Of a DNA stretch of 9,109 nt, positions 5,610 to 9,109 are shown one piece after another; the first letter of the stretch is position 1, and each line of letters starts with the position of its first letter. Location of the stretch: the NCBI GenBank assembly GCA_018500045.2, contig JAHBAQ020000088.1, positions 1-9,109 of the forward strand, in the 5' to 3' direction. Position numbers and translations under genes: made by a program. The notes under the pieces are model-generated. The model was not told where the DNA came from. It searched no databases and worked only from the letters and a program-made list of their open reading frames with translations. This stretch comes from Candidatus Shapirobacteria bacterium (GTDB lineage: Bacteria > Patescibacteriota > Microgenomatia > UBA12405).

Positions 5610-6584
5610 CTATTTCTTTTCCAGTATAACTTTTGTGATGGTTTCGAGAGTTAAAAATATTGGCAAAGCGAGGATAGCACCAACAACACCACCAAGCTTG
5701 GCGCCAGCAGCGATAAGTAGAATGGTGACTAATGGATTAAAACCAACGGTCTGTTTCATTATCTTAGGAACGATAATATTATTTTCTAATTGTTGAATGA
5801 TAATACCGACAATAATAGTTAGAACACCAATCAAAGGAGAAACAGTAAATCCAACTAAAGCCGCCACTAACGTGGCTACTGTAGGACCGATTGAAGGAAC
5901 AGCTTCGAGTAATCCGGCAAAGATAGCTAAGGGAACGGCATATTTAAGACCCAGAGACAAATAAGCAATGTAAGAAAGTCCACCAATAATGGTCATCAAA
6001 AAGAATTCGGCGGTTACCCAACTTCCAAGTCGAGTCTCAAGACGTTCGATAATAGCAATGGCTTTTTTTTGGCCATTTTCACCAAACATTTCTAGACTAT
6101 ATTTGGGGAAGTTTTTCTTTTCTAATAAAAGATAAAATGTAAGAAACATAATAACGAAAGCAGAAATAATATTGGAAACTAACGAGATAGCGGTTTTAGC
6201 AATACCTCCGGGAAGGTTTTCAAGAATTTTAAATTGTGAGGATAAATCGATAGGATTGGTGCCAAGAATTTTGATGTTGCTAAGAGTACTAGGTAATGTT
6301 TGAACTAAACCGGTAGTTTGTTCGACCAAAATTGGGACAATACCGGCAACAGCAAAAGAAATAACCGCCAAAATAATGATATAGACAATTAAAATGGCTA
6401 ATGGTCGGGGAATTTTAAACTTTTCTAAACGAACAATGGCGGGATTAACGGCTTCCATAAAAACAAAACTGATGAAAAGAAGAATTATGAGAGCTCTAAC
6501 TTGCCAAAGTAAAAAGAGAGAGAGTAAAAATAAAACAGTAAAAACTACGGTTTTAGTAGAAACTTCGAATTTTTTATTGATCAT
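5610..6584 (-). CDS. AI-2E family (DUF20/PerM-like) membrane transporter
   Basis: The 324-residue protein has the usual length and layout of the AI-2E transporter family: two N-terminal membrane segments (about 13-45), a third (about 61-88), a soluble segment (about 89-130), then several more helices. Family signatures include EAVPSIGPTVATLVA (227-241), QQLENNIIVPKIM (264-276) and GFNPLVTILLIAAGAKLGG (281-299). The family name comes from autoinducer-2 export in E. coli, but members also include Na+/H+ antiporters and proteins of unknown substrate, so no substrate is assigned. Its ATG overlaps the TGA of miaA as ATGA, indicating translational coupling at the end of the ychF-miaA operon. Its TAG stop lies 9 bases from the 3' end of the convergent rnpB. 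Confidence 0.93.
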   Translation of the reverse strand: MINKKFEVSTKTVVFTVLFLLSLFLLWQVRALIILLFISFVFMEAVNPAIVRLEKFKIPRPLAILIVYIIILAVISFAVAGIVPILVEQTTGLVQTLPSTLSNIKILGTNPIDLSSQFKILENLPGGIAKTAISLVSNIISAFVIMFLTFYLLLEKKNFPKYSLEMFGENGQKKAIAIIERLETRLGSWVTAEFFLMTIIGGLSYIAYLSLGLKYAVPLAIFAGLLEAVPSIGPTVATLVAALVGFTVSPLIGVLTIIVGIIIQQLENNIIVPKIMKQTVGFNPLVTILLIAAGAKLGGVVGAILALPIFLTLETITKVILEKK

Positions 6585-7486
6585 AGCTTAGTATACCATC
6601 GGGAAACCAAGGTGAAGATTTGTTTTTTGAAGTCAGTTTTGGTGATATCAAAAAAAGTAGCATTAGATTTGGTTTTAAACCAACAACTCTGACGTCGAGC
6701 GTCAGAGTGTTCAGCGTAACACCAATTACGAAGACAAGAATCTAAGTCTTTTTTATTTTCGAAATACGGGCGGAGACATTGGTAAGCTCCAATTTGCATA
6801 CCCGGATCAGTCCATTTATATTTTTTTAATAATTTTTTGACTTCATCTAAAAATCCAATGTCGATTCTTTTTTGAACTCTAGCGTCGATACGATGGTAGA
6901 GAAAATCCATAGGAGCAGTAAGTGATACGTGAATTAAATCGAAATCATTATTGTTTAATGTTAAATTTTTATTTTTTGGAGAAAATAATTTGATTTCGAT
7001 TTTACGAGTGAGGCGGTAGTGATTGTTGATTTCGGAATGGTTTAATTTGGAAAAATTTTCTGGGTCTAAAAATTGATAAATTTTTTGTAAAGTTTTGACT
7101 GAGCAAAGACGAGAAATAAAACGCCAAATTTTATGAGGTTTAACCGAAAAAGTGGTGTAATTTGGGTTAATTAAGGAATCAATATAAAAACCGCTGCAAC
7201 CAACCAAAATAGGTAATTTATTTCTTGACTGAATTTCTTTTATAGTTTCTAAACCAATTTTTTGAAAATCAGCTACAGAAAATTTTTGATCAGGGGTAAC
7301 AATATCGATTAAATGAATTGGCGTTTCTTCTGGTTGATCTTTGCCGGTACCAATGTCCATACCTTTATAAATTTGACAAGAATCACCTGAAACTAACTCT
7401 CCATTATATTTTTTGGCTAATTCTACAGCTAAATCGGTTTTACCGGTAGCTGTTGGACCAGAAATGACTAAAAGTTTATTAAACAT
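6581..7486 (-). CDS. miaA: tRNA dimethylallyltransferase MiaA
   Basis: MiaA transfers a dimethylallyl group to N6 of adenosine 37 in tRNAs reading UNN codons. With the start at 7486 the protein has 301 residues, near normal size. The P-loop GPTATGKT is at 10-17. SGDSCQIYKGMDIGTGK (33-49) contains the conserved catalytic-site Asp at 35. HLIDIVTPDQKFSVADF is at 58-74, NNHYRLTRKIEI at 155-166, and the C-terminal tRNA-binding motif appears as ARRQSCWF (263-270). Two departures are visible: ILVGCSGFY where most have LVGGTGLY, and Asp in place of the usual Tyr before the final A-[KR]-R-Q motif. An upstream ATG at 7579 would place 31 extra residues inside ychF and before the P-loop, so 7486 is chosen. 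It overlaps the end of ychF by 8 bases. Confidence 0.94.
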   Translation of the reverse strand: MFNKLLVISGPTATGKTDLAVELAKKYNGELVSGDSCQIYKGMDIGTGKDQPEETPIHLIDIVTPDQKFSVADFQKIGLETIKEIQSRNKLPILVGCSGFYIDSLINPNYTTFSVKPHKIWRFISRLCSVKTLQKIYQFLDPENFSKLNHSEINNHYRLTRKIEIKLFSPKNKNLTLNNNDFDLIHVSLTAPMDFLYHRIDARVQKRIDIGFLDEVKKLLKKYKWTDPGMQIGAYQCLRPYFENKKDLDSCLRNWCYAEHSDARRQSCWFKTKSNATFFDITKTDFKKQIFTLVSRWYTKL

Positions 7487-8549
7487 TGATTCTAAATTCG
7501 ACAACGTCGTCGGGGCGCATAATATAGTCGCGACCTTCGTGACGAAGTTTGCCAGCGTCTTTGGCACCGAGTGGGCCATTGCAAGTCACAAAGTCTTGAT
7601 AAGAAACCACTTCGGCCATAATGAAACCTTTTTCAAAATCAGTGTGAATGGCAGCAGCAGCTTTTGGAGCAGTATCGCCTTTTTTAATAGTCCAAGCACG
7701 GACTTCTTTGACACCGGCAGTGTAATAAGATTGGAGACCAAGAGTATCGTAGGCTTTTTGAATAACTCTTTCAAGACCAGACTGGGAAACGCCTAATTCT
7801 TGTAAATAGCTTTTGCGCTCTTCGGGGTTTAATTCGGATAAGTCGAATTCAATTTGGGCACAAACAGGAACAACTGATTCGTAATTTTCAATTTTTAAAT
7901 TAAAATTTTCGATATTCTGATAAGTATTTTCATCAACATTAGCAACGATAAAATATGGCTTGGCAGTAAGCAAGAAAAATTCTTTTAATAATTCTTTTTC
8001 TTCGTCATCAAGTTTTAAGTTGACAGCTAAAATCCCTTTTTCGAGTTCAGTTTTTAGTTTTTGAGCCAAAATAAATTTTTTACTAATTTTTTCTTTAGCG
8101 TTATTTTTGTTGGTATCAATATATTTATCGATAGTTTCTAAATCTTTAATAATTAGTTCGGCACAGATAACTTCGAAATCGCCTTGAGGATCGACAGAGC
8201 CTTCCTTGATAATATTGGCATCAGAAAAAGCGCGAACCACATGACAAATAGCATCACAATCACGAATATTGGTTAAAAATTTATTACCTAGACCTTCACC
8301 CTGAGAGGCACCTTTGACTAAACCAGCGATATCAACAAACTCAACGATAGCCGGAACGATTTTGTCGGTTTTGACAATTTCGGCTAAGACAGGAAGTTTC
8401 TCGTCAGGAACTTCGACAACACCAACATTTGGGTCGATAGTACAAAAAGGATAATTACTGGCGTCAGCAACTCTTTTCCCTAAAAGAGCGTTGAATAAAG
8501 TGGACTTACCAACGTTGGGTAAACCAACAATACCGATGGATAATTTCAT
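7479..8549 (-). CDS. ychF: YchF/OLA1-family ribosome-binding ATPase
   Basis: YchF is a conserved P-loop protein of the TRAFAC/Obg class that hydrolyses ATP rather than GTP and binds ribosomes. The 356-residue product shows the P-loop GLPNVGKS (9-16), the family segment NYPFCTIDPNVGVVEVPDE, the Walker B/G3 region DIAGLVKGASQGEGLGN, and NVDE in place of the GTPase NKxD motif, which fits the relaxed nucleotide specificity of the family. A coiled alpha-helical insertion lies in the middle, and a C-terminal TGS domain ends with GKLRHEGRDYIMRPDDVVEF followed by RINV. Length is close to E. coli YchF (363). It is the first gene of a ychF-miaA-AI-2E transporter operon. An extended -10 ends 6 bases upstream of its ATG. 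Confidence 0.97.
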   Translation of the reverse strand: MKLSIGIVGLPNVGKSTLFNALLGKRVADASNYPFCTIDPNVGVVEVPDEKLPVLAEIVKTDKIVPAIVEFVDIAGLVKGASQGEGLGNKFLTNIRDCDAICHVVRAFSDANIIKEGSVDPQGDFEVICAELIIKDLETIDKYIDTNKNNAKEKISKKFILAQKLKTELEKGILAVNLKLDDEEKELLKEFFLLTAKPYFIVANVDENTYQNIENFNLKIENYESVVPVCAQIEFDLSELNPEERKSYLQELGVSQSGLERVIQKAYDTLGLQSYYTAGVKEVRAWTIKKGDTAPKAAAAIHTDFEKGFIMAEVVSYQDFVTCNGPLGAKDAGKLRHEGRDYIMRPDDVVEFRINV

Positions 8550-8555
8550 AAGGGT

Positions 8556-8584
8556 ATTTTAACATTAGACCGTATCAGTGACAG
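8556..8584 (-). promoter_or_regulatory. Promoter of the ychF operon, probably giving a leaderless mRNA
   Basis: On the minus strand CTGTCA (8584-8579) is followed after 17 bases by TAAAAT (8561-8556), with TG correctly placed for an extended -10 (TGTTAAAAT). The hexamer ends 6 bases before the ATG at 8549, so initiation 7 bases downstream would begin on the start codon. No Shine-Dalgarno site is present. The spacing equals that at the DUF4446 start. Confidence 0.5.
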
Positions 8585-8607
8585 TTTTTAATTTAAAGTT
8601 TGATTTT

Positions 8608-8613
8608 TATAAT
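8608..8613 (+). promoter_or_regulatory. Candidate -10 box of the divergent gene at 8637
   Basis: A perfect TATAAT lies 23 bases before the ATG at 8637, with no convincing -35 at 16-18 bases. An alternative pair, TTGATT (8600-8605) and TAGACT (8623-8628) with a 17-base spacer, would place the start only a few bases before the ATG. Either way the leader is short. Confidence 0.35.
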
Positions 8614-8636
8614 TAAACTGAATAGACTGATAATTA

Positions 8637-9109
8637 ATGAATATAAAAAAGTTTTCTGTTTTTTTGACATCTTTTATAGGTGTGGCTTTGATTGCTAGTG
8701 TCTGGATAGTTAAAAATGAAAATTTTGATATTCGAAGAAAAGCGGCTGAAGAAAAGCAAACAATTCCGGTTAGTCGATGGGTTCCAATTAAACTTGATGA
8801 GATGAATCAGGTTATAGATGAACAAATTAATACGATTACTAGTAAAAATGGTTCGGTGGGTAGTTTAGATCGGTCTTTAAAAATTCAAAATGTGATAAAG
8901 CGAAATTTAGCTTCGATGGACACAAAAAAAGATAATGAAATAGATTACAAGGAATTTAACGCCAACATTATCAATTTATCAAAAAACGTTTATAATTTGA
9001 GACATTCTTTGGATGAAACTAAGGCAAAAGGTTTATATGCGGTTAATTCGGCGACTGGAAATCAGAAAAACATATTAAGAATAATTGTTGAGGCAGGAAT
9101 ATATAATGA
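8637..9109 (+). CDS. Membrane-anchored alpha-helical protein (truncated by window edge)
   Basis: The frame is open from the ATG at 8637 for 157 codons to the window end, so the C-terminus is missing. Residues about 6-25 form one hydrophobic anchor (FSVFLTSFIGVALIASVWIV). Directly after it comes KNENFDIRRKAAEEK, a D-x-R-x-x-A motif like that in the partial gene at 1-192 and, from memory, common after the anchor in Microgenomates surface proteins. The remainder is predicted helical and polar. Residues 95-106 (DTKKDNEIDYKE) resemble an EF-hand or dockerin calcium loop with Lys at position 3, flanked by amphipathic stretches. It is transcribed away from ychF across an 87-base spacer with no Shine-Dalgarno site. 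I do not recognise a named family; location outside the membrane is an inference. Confidence 0.65.
   Translation, partial: MNIKKFSVFLTSFIGVALIASVWIVKNENFDIRRKAAEEKQTIPVSRWVPIKLDEMNQVIDEQINTITSKNGSVGSLDRSLKIQNVIKRNLASMDTKKDNEIDYKEFNANIINLSKNVYNLRHSLDETKAKGLYAVNSATGNQKNILRIIVEAGIYN

Noticed and set aside
7487..7579. Longer N-terminus of MiaA starting at 7579
   Set aside because: The added 31 residues are an out-of-frame reading of the YchF TGS domain. MiaA normally begins just before the P-loop.
7413..7796. Plus-strand open frame of 127 codons
   Set aside because: It is antisense to the ychF end and miaA start, where both genes have strong family motifs. It shows no motif of its own.
8634..8825. 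Minus-strand open frame of 63 codons
   Set aside because: It is antisense to the longer plus-strand frame at 8637-9109, which has a clear membrane anchor, a lineage-typical juxtamembrane motif and a candidate promoter.
1..9109. Search for tRNA genes, CRISPR arrays, insertion sequences and phage genes
   Set aside because: No cloverleaf-like T-loop signature, regularly spaced repeats, transposase motif or paired terminal repeats were seen by eye on either strand.

Overview
The window looks like ordinary chromosome from a Candidate Phyla Radiation (Patescibacteria) bacterium, most likely the Microgenomates side. The grounds are an AT-rich, very compact layout, short family members, near-absence of Shine-Dalgarno sites, and a characteristic set of conserved genes (DUF3048, DUF4446, AbrB-like and winged-helix genes beside secDF). 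Two flanking membrane-anchored proteins carry a D-x-R-x-x-A motif just after the anchor. TGA ends at least two genes (4983-5102 and 6581-7486), so the standard bacterial code applies. No mobile element, tRNA or CRISPR array is visible, and the lineage call rests on recognition from memory.

Layout. 1-192 is the start of a truncated membrane-anchored gene on the minus strand. 263-4937 is one tight minus-strand operon, read from right to left: DUF4446 membrane protein, DUF3048 exported protein, winged-helix/degenerate nucleotidyltransferase protein, AbrB-like DNA-binding protein, SecD, SecF. Gaps are 7, 5, 0, 2 and 35 bases. A 45-base divergent promoter region (4938-4982) separates it from a plus-strand group: a 39-residue membrane microprotein, a 58-residue protein resembling a zinc ribbon that has lost its cysteines, and the RNase P RNA gene rnpB. 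Converging on rnpB is a second minus-strand operon (8549 to 5610) of ychF, miaA and an AI-2E-family membrane protein, with overlapping start and stop codons. A last divergent plus-strand gene, cut by the window end, starts at 8637.

Function. SecD/SecF drive late steps of protein export, and the upstream operon members are mostly membrane or exported proteins or putative DNA-binding proteins. RNase P (tRNA 5' maturation), MiaA (tRNA A37 prenylation) and YchF (ribosome-associated ATPase) form a translation-related block.

The most interesting signals are: extended -10 boxes exactly 6 bases before the start codons of ychF and the DUF4446 gene, and a -10 at the same distance before rnpB, implying leaderless mRNAs; a compact RNase P RNA with no recognisable P13, P14 or P18 but a 17-bp P1; the apparently cysteine-less DUF5679-like protein, which has the only strong Shine-Dalgarno site in the window; and a nucleotidyltransferase-like regulator lacking its GS motif.
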